Part shown: one piece after another, positions 1 to 9,900 of the stretch | How the letters are laid out: every line of letters begins with the position of its first letter | Position numbering within the stretch: the stretch's first letter is position 1 | NCBI RefSeq assembly: GCF_014199445.1 | Contig: NZ_JACIJS010000010.1 | Span: 1 to 64,000, forward strand | DNA length: 64,000 nt | Direction: 5' to 3' | Source: Rubricella aquisinus | Lineage (GTDB): Bacteria > Pseudomonadota > Alphaproteobacteria > Rhodobacterales > Rhodobacteraceae | Notes under the pieces: generated by a model | The model's input: the letters and a program-made list of their open reading frames with translations, nothing else | Database searches by the model: none | Told to the model about the DNA's origin: nothing | Translations under genes and position numbers: made by a program

Positions 1-170
1 GACCTGGTACTTCAGTACCTCGCGACGCACAGCCCAGATGCTACCGACGTAAGTCGGTAGTGGTTCACTTTCTTCAAATAGTCCCCGCCGGAGGCACCGC
101 CGCGCCGCAAGGCGCGGCGCCCGGCCCAAAGGGAGCGGCCCGAAGGGCCAGCGACGTGCGGGAGCGCGCC
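1..170. repeat. Structured intergenic DNA with extended dispersed-repeat copy 1
   Basis: No gene is visible here. The stretch is a string of perfect hairpins: GGTAC/GTACC at 6-19, CTACCGAC/GTCGGTAG with a GTAA loop at 41-60, GCCGCGCC/GGCGCGGC with a GCAA loop at 99-118, and GGCCC/GGGCC near 138-150. Positions 64-104 hold the core of a repeat (TTCACTTTCTTCAAATA followed by CCCCGCCGGAGGCA) that recurs at five other places in the window. Similarity to the 25.76 kb copy continues past the core to about position 160. It lies just downstream of the minus-strand gene ending at 171, so it could end that transcript. Confidence 0.7.
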
Positions 171-1094
171 CTAGCGTCTTGCACCACCAAAGCGGACAGT
201 GGCCAAGCGTCTGTCCCATTCGGCTTCTCGGGCAAAGCGGTATTCCGCAGCAGGGCGTCCGGCATGGCGTTGTGAGAGCGATCCTGTCGGCTCGATCAAC
301 CCGGATTTCGTGATCATCCGGCGGAAGTTTTGCTTGTGAAGCGATTGGCCGGTCACTGCCTCCGCCGCGTCCTGCAAATCGCCCAGCGTGAATGTATCTG
401 CCATCAATTCAAACAGAACCGGGCGATATTTCAGCTTGGCCCGCAACCGCCCGATACCCGTGGCCAAAATCCGGCGATGATCTACCGGCAATGCGCGGCC
501 AAAGGCGGGCAGCTCCTCAGGGATATCCGCGCCGCGATCCGTGAAATGTTCCGCCACCAGCCCCGCGCCATAAAGCAGTTCATACCGTTCAAGCACCAAC
601 TCGTCGCGCCACGGATACCCGTCCAGCCCGAAGGCAAGGCGCACGCGATCCTGAAATGACGCTCCACGGTTCACCTTGCGCAGGCGCGGCAGCAGGTCGT
701 CCTCCAGCATCTGTGGGATGCCATCGCGCCGATCCTCCCATGGGAAGAATTGCCCCCATGGCCGCCAGTCGGAGCCGGGTTTGCGCTCTGCCTGCATCGA
801 CACGATCGCCAAATATCCGATGGACACGGTATGCGCCGCCCGTGCCGCAATCCGAGCCTCCCGCGCGCTGTCGCCAAAGGTATAGAGCTGTTCGACAAAG
901 CCAAGGCGCAGCCCGGTCGTTCCTTCCACCCAGTCGCGCAGGGACAGTTCCAGCGTGCGGTGCTCATCGGGGTCAAAGGCGCGGGTGGGCAGGTCTGGCC
1001 CCGGCTGGGTCAGCACATAGGGCGTCGTCTCCCGCCCGGCTCCAGCAAGCCCCACCAACACGGCGGAGAGTTCGACCCGGATCGGGCGCGTCAT
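171..1094 (-). CDS. NrtR/NAD-regulator-like protein (degenerate Nudix domain plus winged helix)
   Basis: The 307-residue protein fits the alphaproteobacterial family often annotated as NAD regulator (COG4111-like). The N-terminal half resembles a Nudix fold, but the segment where the Nudix box should be (around LELSLRDWVEGTTGL) lacks the glutamate-rich catalytic signature, so a sensing role is more likely than hydrolysis. The C-terminal third (from about residue 215) looks like a winged helix-turn-helix ending in a basic tail. NrtR-type proteins bind ADP-ribose or related nucleotides and repress NAD biosynthesis genes; that role is inferred. The ATG at 1094 overlaps the stop of the upstream HD-domain gene as ATGA, so the two are probably translationally coupled. 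No NAD biosynthesis gene is nearby. Confidence 0.72.
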   Translation of the reverse strand: MTRPIRVELSAVLVGLAGAGRETTPYVLTQPGPDLPTRAFDPDEHRTLELSLRDWVEGTTGLRLGFVEQLYTFGDSAREARIAARAAHTVSIGYLAIVSMQAERKPGSDWRPWGQFFPWEDRRDGIPQMLEDDLLPRLRKVNRGASFQDRVRLAFGLDGYPWRDELVLERYELLYGAGLVAEHFTDRGADIPEELPAFGRALPVDHRRILATGIGRLRAKLKYRPVLFELMADTFTLGDLQDAAEAVTGQSLHKQNFRRMITKSGLIEPTGSLSQRHAGRPAAEYRFAREAEWDRRLATVRFGGARR

Positions 1095-1690
1095 GGTGCG
1101 TGCTCATTGAGCAATGTCTCGAACCGGGCGATGAAGTCGGCCTTTACCTCCATCGGCGGGCGGGGGGACAGGCGGATCGCGCCTGCCCCGTCATGGCGTG
1201 GCGCGCCAAAGAGCTTGTTCGCCTCTGTCACTGAAAACCCGGCGATCTGTGTCGCCTCAAGCCATGCGGAAATCCGATCCGCCCGCTTGATCTGTTTCTT
1301 CACATGCGCGGGGATCGTCGCGGGCAGGCCAAACCGCAGATGTACCGCGGCCATCAGCCGGTCATCCAGCGCCCGATAGCCCGGCCCGACCGCCGCCTTG
1401 ACCGGCGAAATCATGTCCCCGATGACGTATTCCGGCGCATCATGCAAAAGGGCGGCCAATCGCCATTTCACCGGCGCGTTCGGGGCGATCTGGCCGAACA
1501 GGCCCTCCACCAGCAAGGAATGCTCCGCCACCGAATAAGGATAGGCGCCATAGGTCTGCCCATTCCAGCGCGCGACAAAGGCGAGGCCATGGGCGATGTC
1601 CTCGATCTCGACATCCAGCGGGGATGGGTCCAGCAGATCAAGCCGCCGGCCAGACAACATCCGCTGCCATGCGCGGGGGGGAGGGGGCAT
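1091..1690 (-). CDS. HD-domain phosphohydrolase (YfbR-like)
   Basis: A 199-residue HD-superfamily hydrolase. The metal ligands are visible: His in AEHSLLVEG, the HD pair in ALLHDAPEY, and a later Asp in KRADRISAW. This pattern matches the COG1896/YfbR group, whose characterised members dephosphorylate 5'-deoxyribonucleoside monophosphates; the substrate here is unproven. The N-terminus (MPPPPRAWQRMLSGRRLDLL) is typical of the alphaproteobacterial branch. A GAAGGAG-like ribosome site sits just upstream of the start. Its stop codon overlaps the start of the NrtR-like regulator, making a two-gene operon that hints at a shared role in nucleotide or NAD turnover. Confidence 0.85.
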   Translation of the reverse strand: MPPPPRAWQRMLSGRRLDLLDPSPLDVEIEDIAHGLAFVARWNGQTYGAYPYSVAEHSLLVEGLFGQIAPNAPVKWRLAALLHDAPEYVIGDMISPVKAAVGPGYRALDDRLMAAVHLRFGLPATIPAHVKKQIKRADRISAWLEATQIAGFSVTEANKLFGAPRHDGAGAIRLSPRPPMEVKADFIARFETLLNEHAP

Positions 1691-1812
1691 TTCGTGGCTC
1701 CTTCTCGGTATTAAAGCGCTGGAACATAAGGCGCCAATTCCGATCCATAGTAAACTGTCAGTTGATTATGGGGGCAGTTTGAGCTCTATGTGTAATTTGA
1801 CATACATAAGCC

Positions 1813-2967
1813 ATGGACCATGTCATGCAACGTTCTGCTGGAAGATTTATCACGCAACTACAAGGCTATAAGGCTTTTCTTCCTAGTCATCTCCCTGTTG
1901 ATCCGCCGCTTAACATCGATAGTGAAATGCAAATGCTGTTGTCGCGGGCAGATCGCGCTCTGGGGCGGCTTGATGGATCAGTGCAATCGCTGCCAAATGC
2001 CGATCTGTTTGTGTTTATGTATGTCCGCAAAGAGGCGGTTCTCTCGTCGCAAATCGAAGGAACGCAAGCGTCAATAGGCGATGTGCTCGAAGTCGAAGCG
2101 CAAGTTTTTGATCCCGAGCGACCCGATGATGTTGGGGAAGTGCTCAACTACGTAAACGCCCTAAACTATGGTCTGGAACGGCTGGATACGCTCCCACTAT
2201 CGATGCGGCTTATCCGTGAAATTCATGCGCATCTGATGCAAGGGGTGCGAGGACAACATGCGACGCCAGGTGAGTTTCGACAAACACAAAACTGGATTGG
2301 TCCTTCAGGGGCTACGCTAAAGACTGCGACTTTTATACCACCGCCACCCGATGCGCTCCCAGATCTTCTGACCAATTTGGAGCGATATATTCACCAAAAA
2401 GACACCATTCCATTATTGATTAAGATCGGCATAGCACATGCGCAATTCGAAACTCTGCATCCATTTATAGACGGAAATGGAAGGACTGGGCGCCTTCTCA
2501 TTACATTACTTCTTTGTGAGAGGGAAACGCTCATCAAGCCTGTTTTATACTTGTCTTACTATCTGAAGCGTAATCGCCAGCAATACTATGATCTCTTACA
2601 GGCAATCCGGCATAGCGGACATTGGGAAGAGTGGATCAAGTTCTTTCTATGTGGTGTTGCGGAAGTCGCGAACGAAGCGACGGAGACCGCACGCCGTATC
2701 GTTGATCTGAGAGAGGCCCATCGCGATCTGATTGTGTCCCATTTGGATCGCGGCGCGGCAAACGGCTTAAAATTGCTCGAGTCACTGTACCAGCGCCCAA
2801 TCTTTGCCGTTGCTGATGTTGCTGAGATATTATCGATAACGCCTCAGGCTGCCAACAAGTTAACCGAAAAGTTGCTTGGTCTTGGGCTGATTGTGGAAAT
2901 AACGGGTCATAAGAGAAACCGTCGGTTTAGATATCAGCCATACATCGCTTTGTTTACCGAGGATTAA
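1813..2967 (+). CDS. Fic family protein (AMPylase-type) with C-terminal winged helix
   Basis: The 384-residue protein contains the Fic core motif HPFIDGNGRTGR (around residues 217-228), with the catalytic His and the anion-binding loop intact. An N-terminal helix carries SSQIEGTQAS, matching the inhibitory S/T-x3-E-G/N motif of class II Fic proteins, so the enzyme is probably auto-inhibited and needs no separate antitoxin; none is seen beside it. The last ~70 residues look like a winged helix, a common add-on in this subfamily. Fic enzymes usually transfer AMP to protein hydroxyls; the target is unknown. A second in-frame ATG at 1825 is an equally good start, and no clear Shine-Dalgarno is present. 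The gene is visibly more AT-rich than its neighbours, suggesting transfer. Confidence 0.9.
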   Translation: MDHVMQRSAGRFITQLQGYKAFLPSHLPVDPPLNIDSEMQMLLSRADRALGRLDGSVQSLPNADLFVFMYVRKEAVLSSQIEGTQASIGDVLEVEAQVFDPERPDDVGEVLNYVNALNYGLERLDTLPLSMRLIREIHAHLMQGVRGQHATPGEFRQTQNWIGPSGATLKTATFIPPPPDALPDLLTNLERYIHQKDTIPLLIKIGIAHAQFETLHPFIDGNGRTGRLLITLLLCERETLIKPVLYLSYYLKRNRQQYYDLLQAIRHSGHWEEWIKFFLCGVAEVANEATETARRIVDLREAHRDLIVSHLDRGAANGLKLLESLYQRPIFAVADVAEILSITPQAANKLTEKLLGLGLIVEITGHKRNRRFRYQPYIALFTED

Positions 2968-3058
2968 TCCGTGTCCGTCAATCCCTGCCATACATTGCCG
3001 GACGGGACCAGTGGTGCTATGTGCGCAGCAAGCAATGAGCATTCTTAAGGGTTAAACC

Positions 3059-4444
3059 ATGACAACCGACTATATCGTGAAGGATATCAACCTTGCTGAA
3101 TTCGGACGCAAGGAACTGGATATCGCGGAAACGGAAATGCCGGGCCTGATGGCGCTGCGCGAGGAGTTTGGCGCGGCAAAGCCGCTCAAGGGCGCGCGCA
3201 TCGTGGGCTCCCTGCATATGACGATCCAGACTGCCGTTCTGATTGAGACGCTGAATGCGTTGGGCGCGGATGTGCGCTGGGCGTCCTGCAACATCTACTC
3301 CACACAGGATCACGCCGCTGCCGCAATCGCTGCGGGCGGCACGCCCGTTTTCGCGATCAAAGGCCAAACGCTTGAAGAGCATTGGGACTACCTCGACCGG
3401 TCGTTCCAGTTCCCCGAGGGGCCGAACCTGATCCTCGACGATGGCGGCGACGCGACGCTCTATATCCTTCTGGGTGCACGCATCGAAGGGGGTGAGGCGT
3501 TCGGCGTCCCGACCTCCGAAGAAGAGGAAGTGATCCAGAAGCAGATCCAAAAGCGGATGGAAGCCTCCCCCGGTTGGTTCACCAAGATGAAAGCCCAGAT
3601 CAAGGGCGTGTCGGAGGAAACGACGACCGGTGTTCACCGCCTTTATGAATTGCAGCGTGAGGGTGCACTGCCCTTCCCCGCGATCAACGTGAACGATTCT
3701 GTCACCAAGTCGAAATTCGACAACAAATACGGCTGTAAAGAGAGCCTCGTTGACGGTATCCGCCGCGCGACCGACACGATGATGGCCGGCAAAACCGCCG
3801 TTGTCTGTGGCTATGGCGATGTGGGCAAAGGCTCCGCCGCGTCCCTGCGTGGCGCGGGCGCGCGTGTGAAGGTGACCGAAGTCGATCCGATCTGCGCGCT
3901 TCAGGCCGCGATGGACGGTTTTGAGGTGACCACCCTTGAGGACACCGTGAAGGACGCGGATATCTTCATCACCACCACCGGCAACAAGGACGTGATCCGC
4001 ATCGAGCATATGCGCGAGATGAAGGACATGGCGATTGTTGGCAATATCGGCCATTTCGACAACGAAATTCAGGTCGCAGCCCTCAAGAACCACAAATGGA
4101 CCAACATCAAGGATCAGGTCGATATGATCGAGATGCCCTCGGGCAACCGCATGATCCTTCTGTCCCAGGGCCGTTTGCTCAACCTTGGCAACGCCACCGG
4201 GCACCCGTCCTTTGTGATGTCCGCGTCCTTCACCAATCAGGTGCTGGCGCAGATGGAACTGTGGGAGCGGGGCGAGCAGTACAAGAACGAAGTCTACGTT
4301 CTGCCCAAGCATCTTGATGAGAAAGTGGCGCGTCTGCACCTCGCCAAGATCGGCGTGAAACTGACCGAACTGTCCAAGGATCAGGCCGACTATATCGGCG
4401 TGACCACCGAAGGCCCGTTCAAGCCGGACACCTATCGGTACTAA
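3059..4444 (+). CDS. ahcY: Adenosylhomocysteinase
   Basis: S-adenosyl-L-homocysteine hydrolase, 461 residues, full length. It splits SAH to adenosine and homocysteine, removing the inhibitor left by methyltransferases and feeding methionine recycling. The NAD-binding Rossmann motif ([18 protein letters not shown]) is present, as are the substrate-site segment [12 protein letters not shown], the [13 protein letters not shown] stretch and the C-terminal KPDTYRY that completes the neighbouring active site in the tetramer. The insert of about 40 residues after ARIEGGEA is typical of the bacterial/plant form. The 91-base leader (2968-3058) showed no SAH or SAM riboswitch core by eye. A strong terminator follows at 4471. 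Confidence 0.98.
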   Translation: MTTDYIVKDINLAEFGRKELDIAETEMPGLMALREEFGAAKPLKGARIVGSLHMTIQTAVLIETLNALGADVRWASCNIYSTQDHAAAAIAAGGTPVFAIKGQTLEEHWDYLDRSFQFPEGPNLILDDGGDATLYILLGARIEGGEAFGVPTSEEEEVIQKQIQKRMEASPGWFTKMKAQIKGVSEETTTGVHRLYELQREGALPFPAINVNDSVTKSKFDNKYGCKESLVDGIRRATDTMMAGKTAVVCGYGDVGKGSAASLRGAGARVKVTEVDPICALQAAMDGFEVTTLEDTVKDADIFITTTGNKDVIRIEHMREMKDMAIVGNIGHFDNEIQVAALKNHKWTNIKDQVDMIEMPSGNRMILLSQGRLLNLGNATGHPSFVMSASFTNQVLAQMELWERGEQYKNEVYVLPKHLDEKVARLHLAKIGVKLTELSKDQADYIGVTTEGPFKPDTYRY

Positions 4445-4470
4445 TCCGCTCAAAAGACGGATGACCTTCA

Positions 4471-4497
4471 CCCCCGGTGCGCTGCGCCGGGGGTTTT
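4471..4497 (+). terminator. Rho-independent terminator after ahcY
   Basis: A 10-bp stem (CCCCCGGTGC with GCGCCGGGGG, one G-U pair) with a GCT loop is followed directly by TTTTT. It sits 27 bases after the ahcY stop and separates it from the extensin-like gene. Confidence 0.9.
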
Positions 4498-4560
4498 TCG
4501 TGCCTGCGGCTGGCCCTCTCAACCCATTGATCCTAGGACGGAAGCGAAGGGGAGAGGATC

Positions 4561-5265
4561 ATGCGCCGTGCCATCTTAACACTTTGCGTTTTGGGTGCCG
4601 TCGGGTTTGCCGGATGGCAAGGGTTGACCCATCCCAAGACCCCCTTGCCCGATCACTGGAACCCGCTGACACCGCTGAACGTCGCAGCTCCGGTGACGCC
4701 GTTTACGGGCATGAAATTGCGCGGCGCGCTCACCGATGGGGCGCTGTGCGCAACGGTGACCGCCCCCGCCGCGCAGTTGACGCAGTTGGAGGACAGGGTG
4801 GTCAGCGATCAATGCGGGATCGTGGATCGGGTGTCGCTTTCCGCAGTCGGCGATAGTCAGATCACCCCGGTGGAGACCCGCTGCCAGATCGCGCTGCGCA
4901 TGGCGATGTGGGAGGTCCATAGCCTCCAGCCCGCCGCCCTTGCGCATCTGGGAGAGCCGCTTTCCCGGATCGACCATATGTCGAGCTATTCCTGCCGCCC
5001 CATTCGAACCACGGGTGGCAAGGGACAGCGGATGAGCACCCATTCCACAGCCGACGCCATCGACATCGCAGGGTTCGTCACCCAGTCAGGGCGCCGTATC
5101 ACGCTGCTCGAAGGCTGGAGCGGCACGCCCGATGAAGCCGCGTTTCTGCGCGCGGCGCGGGACGGGGCCTGTGACTGGTTCAGGACCGTGCTTGGCCCTG
5201 AGTATAACAGGCTCCATGCCGATCATTTCCATTTGCAGAATGTCGGCTGGGGCACCTGCCGCTAG
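4561..5265 (+). CDS. Extensin-like family protein, exported
   Basis: The 234-residue protein has an N-terminal hydrophobic segment (residues 4-20) and then a domain matching the bacterial extensin-like C-terminal family (Pfam PF06904). Conserved blocks are MSSYSCRP, the STHSTADAIDIAGF segment and HADHFHLQ near the end. The His/Asp pattern resembles LAS-type zinc peptidases acting on peptidoglycan, so a periplasmic cell-wall peptidase role is plausible but inferred. A GGGGAGAGG Shine-Dalgarno precedes the ATG. The stop codon overlaps the end of the convergent DUF1761 gene by four bases. Confidence 0.85.
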   Translation: MRRAILTLCVLGAVGFAGWQGLTHPKTPLPDHWNPLTPLNVAAPVTPFTGMKLRGALTDGALCATVTAPAAQLTQLEDRVVSDQCGIVDRVSLSAVGDSQITPVETRCQIALRMAMWEVHSLQPAALAHLGEPLSRIDHMSSYSCRPIRTTGGKGQRMSTHSTADAIDIAGFVTQSGRRITLLEGWSGTPDEAAFLRAARDGACDWFRTVLGPEYNRLHADHFHLQNVGWGTCR

Positions 5266-5669
5266 ACCCCGAACAGCGCCAGCACCAACCCCATCAGCCC
5301 GCTGCCGATGGTGGCATAGCCGCCGTCAATCACCGTTAGTCGTATCGGACGCATGGCGAAGGTGTAATTCGTCAACAGCCACGGTGTTGCGATAAACAGG
5401 CCAAGTCCGAGCCCCGTGATCAGCCCGCTGACCGCCCCCTCCACGCCGGAGGCCACCATGATATGCCGAACCATCCCTGCCGCAATCAGCGTGGCCGCGA
5501 AGGTGATGACATAGGGCATGGCAGAGCCGCTTTGCGGTCCGCCGGGTTGTTTGAGCTTTTCCACCGTCAGGCCCGCTGCCGCCTGCCACGGCTTGGCCAA
5601 GACGCCATACCAGATGGCACCAAAGATGTATGATGCGACCGCCGCCGCGATGACCGCAATGAAGTCCAT
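5262..5669 (-). CDS. DUF1761 family membrane protein
   Basis: A 135-residue protein with about four membrane helices. It begins with the family-typical MDFIAVIAAAVASYIFGAIWYG segment, in which the GxxWYG pattern is characteristic of DUF1761. The loop after helix one (KPWQAAAGLTVEKLK) is also conserved in the family. No biochemical function is established. It is a single-gene minus-strand unit between two plus-strand envelope genes. Confidence 0.85.
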   Translation of the reverse strand: MDFIAVIAAAVASYIFGAIWYGVLAKPWQAAAGLTVEKLKQPGGPQSGSAMPYVITFAATLIAAGMVRHIMVASGVEGAVSGLITGLGLGLFIATPWLLTNYTFAMRPIRLTVIDGGYATIGSGLMGLVLALFGV

Positions 5670-5751
5670 TATCTCGCTCCCATTTCTGCTAGGTGGAAAG
5701 GATGCGCGATGCTAGGTTTGAAATCCACAGATTTGAAAGATGAGGCGGATC

Positions 5752-6234
5752 ATGGGCAGGTTTCTCAAAATCGCGATACCGGTGTTTCTGGTCGGGTTTG
5801 TGGCCGGGAACGCGTTTTGGTATCTGGCCTCCCCGCTTTGGATCGACGATGTGGTGTCAGAGGCCCTGCCGGATGAATTGATGGTGCAAGAGGTCGCGCG
5901 CGGGCAATTCCGCGACGCTGATCGCAGCCATCAGGGCACGGGCATCGCGCAAATCCTGGAAACCGGGGGCGGGGCAAAGCTGCTGCGCCTGACGGAATTT
6001 CAGGTGACCAATGGCCCAGACCTTGAAGTGTGGCTTTCCGCGCATCCTGATCCTGTCCGCTCAGCGGATGTGGCCGGGGCAGCGTGGCTGTCGCTTGGGC
6101 AGCTCAAGGGCAATATCGGGGATCAGACCTATATCATCCCCGACGACGCGGACCTCTCCGCCTACCAATCGGTCGTGATCTGGTGTGAGCAGTTCGGCGT
6201 GTTGTTCAGCCCGGCTGCGCTAACGGGCGGCTAA
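5752..6234 (+). CDS. DM13-domain protein, membrane-anchored
   Basis: A 160-residue protein with one N-terminal membrane anchor (about residues 5-25) and a DM13 domain covering the rest: RGQFRDADRSHQGTG, the LRLTEFQVTNGPDLEVWLS stretch and the terminal VVIWCEQFGVLFSPAAL with its conserved Cys. DM13 domains have been proposed to act in extracytoplasmic redox reactions; that is inferred from the family. The ATG at 5752 is preferred over the one at 5740 because GAGG lies six bases before it. The 3' end overlaps the stop of the convergent EVE gene. Confidence 0.85.
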   Translation: MGRFLKIAIPVFLVGFVAGNAFWYLASPLWIDDVVSEALPDELMVQEVARGQFRDADRSHQGTGIAQILETGGGAKLLRLTEFQVTNGPDLEVWLSAHPDPVRSADVAGAAWLSLGQLKGNIGDQTYIIPDDADLSAYQSVVIWCEQFGVLFSPAALTGG

Positions 6235-6644
6235 AGCCCGGCCATTTTGCAGATGATGGCCCATTCCGCGTCCGTCACGGGCTGCACCGACAGGCGGGAG
6301 GATTTCACCAGCGCCATGTCCGACAAATCCGGTGTCGCCTTGATCTGATCGAGGGTGACGGGGTTTGGCACCGGCTCAATCGCTTTGATATCGACGCATT
6401 CCCAGCGCGGGTCATCGGTTGTGCTGTCGGGATGGGCCTCCGCGATCACTTCGACGATCCCCACGATCCGCTTTTCCTTGACCGAATGATAGAAAAAGCC
6501 CCGGTCGCCCACGCGCATCTCCCGCATGAAATTGCGGGCCTGATAGTTGCGCACGCCGTCCCATTCCTCACCAGCATCGCCCTTGGCGACCTGTTTGTCC
6601 CAGCCCCATGTTTCCGGCTCGCTCTTGAACAGCCAGTAGCGCAT
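6231..6644 (-). CDS. EVE-domain protein
   Basis: A 137-residue protein consisting of one EVE domain (PUA-like fold). Visible family marks are the start MRYWLFKSEPETW, then WDGVRNYQARNFMR, VGDRGFFYHS and the terminal WAIICKMAGL. EVE domains are thought to bind modified bases in nucleic acids; the ligand here is unknown. The ATG at 6644 shares one base with the stop of the YciI gene (TGATG), so the two form a coupled pair. Confidence 0.9.
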   Translation of the reverse strand: MRYWLFKSEPETWGWDKQVAKGDAGEEWDGVRNYQARNFMREMRVGDRGFFYHSVKEKRIVGIVEVIAEAHPDSTTDDPRWECVDIKAIEPVPNPVTLDQIKATPDLSDMALVKSSRLSVQPVTDAEWAIICKMAGL

Positions 6645-6916
6645 CAGCCGATCACCCGGTTCCACGCCTCGATCCGCACATCGGAAAAGAGGCCCGCCTT
6701 GGCGTAGGGATCATTCGCGGCCCATGCTTCTGCTGCGGCACGGTCCGCCACGTCGAGGATCACGAGCGATCCGCGCATGTCGCCCGCGTCATTCAGGAAC
6801 GGGCCAGCCTGCTGCACCACGCCGCTTTCCTTGAGATAAGCCACATGGGCCGGACGGTTTTCCTGCCGCACGGGCAGGGCGCCGGGTTTGTCGGTACAGA
6901 TCAGGGCAAACAGCAT
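6644..6916 (-). CDS. YciI family protein
   Basis: A 90-residue YciI-like protein. It keeps the conserved His of RPAHVAYL and the Asp in ANDPYAKAGLF that define the putative active site. The family has a ferredoxin-like fold and no firmly assigned reaction. The start MLFALICTDKPGA at 6916 fits the family N-terminus better than an upstream ATG. It is the first gene of a pair with the EVE-domain gene. Confidence 0.88.
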   Translation of the reverse strand: MLFALICTDKPGALPVRQENRPAHVAYLKESGVVQQAGPFLNDAGDMRGSLVILDVADRAAAEAWAANDPYAKAGLFSDVRIEAWNRVIG

Positions 6917-6978
6917 GGGGCCTCCATCAATCACAATTGCGCGGAGCATATCCGAGCCGCGCGCGCGGGGCCAGAGGA

Positions 6979-9900
6979 TCAGAAGTCGATGCTATAGGTC
7001 ACACCGACGGAGTTGCCTTCGGTCTGGCTGGCCTCACCGTCAATGACGACATTGTCGAAAATGTCGATCTCCACCCGCACGGCGCCGGTTTCCGATCCGG
7101 CCAATCCCTGTTCTGCTGCGATAAAGACGCCATCGGCAATCGTCCGTCCGACAGTGACGGTGGCGTCGCCATCTTCGCCCGGATCAATCTGCAACACGTC
7201 AACGCCAAGGGCCGAGCGGGCCACATCCAGCGGCCCGGCATTGCCCGATAACAGCGTCGCAAGACCAGAGGCAAGCGTCAGTGTCTGCCCGGCGGTCAGT
7301 GATTGCTGCGAGCGCCCGAATAACAGCTGCGGCAGCACTTCTTCTTCCGGCAAAACCGGGACCGAGGACAGGCTGATGGTCGGGGCTGATGCCGTGCCTT
7401 CGATGATGATAAGACCGGTCAGGTCATTGGTTTCGCGTTGCAGGACGACCCGGATGATCGGATCAATGACCAGCCCACCGTTGAACGTGGCGACCCCTTC
7501 GGTGATCTCGAACCGCTTACCGATCAGGGTGAAGCTGCCGCGCTGCTCCGTCACGGTGCCAAGCACACGCGGCGTGCGCGTGGTGCCGGAGATTTGCAAA
7601 TCCGCGCCCCATTCGGAATCCAACCCGCGTCCGCGCGCATAAATCCGCCCCGGTGCCGTCACCCGAATATCCAGCGTGATGTTAGACGGATCATCGCGCG
7701 CCTGCACGATGGTGGGCTGCCCCACGATGCGAATGGGCCCAAGCGTTTCCACATCCGCCGCGCCTGCCGTGACGAGCCGCACTTCGGCCCGGTCAATCGT
7801 GATGTCGCCAGAGGCCAACAGATCGGCCTGCGTGCCGTCCAACACCAGATCGGCAGAGATTTGGGCCGTGATGTCATCCCGCCGGATCAGCACCGCATCC
7901 CGCGCCGTGATCGTGCCATCAATATTGAGCGCGCCATCCCCCGCCCTGAGGGAAACGCGCGCGGCGACCGTGCCCGCCCCACCATCGCTGCTGTTCGCGA
8001 CGATGCTTAGCTCCGTCAGGCTCTCGGCAGAGGCGCGCAGGCTCACATCCCGCAGGATCACACCGGCGGGCAGGTTTTCGTATCGGCCATTCTCCAGCGT
8101 TGCGGCCCCCGAAAATTCGGGTGCGCCAACCGTGCCCGCGACCCGCAGCGCGATGACTGTTTCACCGGACAATACTTGATCGGGGATCGGTAGGGCCTCC
8201 CAGATGCGCCCGATATCGCCGTCCCAGTTGATTTCCCCGTCGATCGGGGCGCCCTGCTCGATCAGGGGAATGGGACCATTGCGGTTTGGCCGCAGGGGCA
8301 GGACGACGCGCGCGCGCAATGGGCGCTCGAACCCGCCCAGCACGGTTGCCTCTGTGCGCAGGTTGGTCCCGTCCCAGAGGCTGCTGGCGGTGATGTCGAG
8401 CGCGCCCGTCTCTGGCGGGACATTCTGCGCCACGATGCCACTGCCGACAAAATCCACACGCGCCGATGCGCTGCCGGGGGTCGTGTCGAAATCCGCGACC
8501 GTGGTGATCCGGCCCGCACGGAACGGAATATCGGCCAGTTCGCCAACAAAAGCGAGGTCCAGACCCGTTACAGCCACCTGACCCTGCGCGCCACGTTCAG
8601 TGACCGTAGCATCCGCCGTCAGTTGCCCGTCGCGCGGCAGGTTGAGCGACAGGCCCGATACCGCCTGCCCCCCCGCGCCAGAGCGCAGCGTGAAGGGCTG
8701 CGCAATGGCGAACACCTCTCCCGACACCACCGCATCAAGGGAGCTCATTTGCACCTCAACACCATTCTGGAGCGCCATCACCCCGCCTGCGTTGAACACC
8801 AACGGATCGCGCAGCACCGTGCCTTGCGCATTGGTCGTGAACCGCAGCGCCGTGAGCGGGCCATTGGCGGAGAGGTCAAGCCGGTCAAGCTCGGTGCCAT
8901 TGGCAATCGCCACCGTGTCCATCCCCAGATCAAGCGTCACGCCCCGCGCGCCGAACGCATCCTCAATCACCAGATCAAGCACGCCGCTTTCCACATAAAC
9001 CCCTGACGCGGTCAGGTCGCGCACGTCGAAATCAAGCCGCACGCCCTGTTGGCCCGTCCGCGCGTCAAAGCTCAGAACGCCATTCGCCCCACCCTGTAGG
9101 CCGGCCGCCGGGATGAATTGTCGGCCCAATGGCGCAAGGTTGGATTGGGAAACCTGAAACTGACCGGTGGCCAAGGGCTGCCCGCCCGCAGGCAGTGCGA
9201 TATCCGCATCACCGCTCAATTCCAGCCCGAGGATATTGCCCGTAAGCCCGGTGATCCGCCCACGCTCATTCCCGAACCCAAAGCCAAGCGCGAAATTGCT
9301 GTTATTGAGCAGCCCGCCCTCGCCATCGACGCGCACTCGGCCCGTGATCTCTTCCGCCAGCAGGACGGTATGATCCACCGTCACCGTGCCGAAAGTCTGG
9401 CCAAAGCCCGCTGCATTCGCAAGCTGGGCATAGCCCGTCAGGCGCCGCTCCTCCGGGCCGGTGGTCTCTAGCCGTCCTTCGGCGAACAAGCGGCCCGACA
9501 GGTCAAGCCCATAGGCGCGCGCCACCGGGCGCAGTCCCGGCGTCTCCACCCGGTAGACAAGGTCATCCGCGCCCGCGCCGATCTCACCGCTCGCTTCAAG
9601 GGTCAGCAGGGGCGCGTCGAGGAACACCTCACGCAGCAACAGCCGACCCGGCTCTTGCATCAGCGCGATGCGCAGATCGACCTGATCCAATATCTCCGGC
9701 CCGATCCGGTCCAGCCGCAGGCGATCCGCGCGGCCCCCGGCGGTCACTTCGATCTGTTGGGTTTCGGGATCGCGGGTCATGCGGCCCGACAGAACGGCAC
9801 GTCCAACATCGGCAAGCGGGGTTTCGATGCCCTGAAGCGTCGTCTCCGCCGTGGCGTCCAGAAAACCAGCGTCCAATGTGGCATTCAGGGTCAGCCGTGC

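Noticed and set aside
1813-2967. Fic toxin with a separate antitoxin gene
   Set aside because: No small antitoxin frame is adjacent, and the inhibitory motif is within the Fic protein.
2968-3058. Possible SAH or SAM riboswitch in the ahcY leader
   Set aside because: The 91-base leader has no recognisable conserved core or pairing of known SAH, SAM-II or SAM/SAH riboswitches.
3017-4522. Long open frame opposite ahcY (about 500 codons)
   Set aside because: It is the GC-rich antisense shadow of a clearly functional ahcY and has no recognisable domain.
4990-5010. tRNA-like TTCGAA sequence
   Set aside because: It lies inside the extensin-like gene and no cloverleaf can be formed around it.
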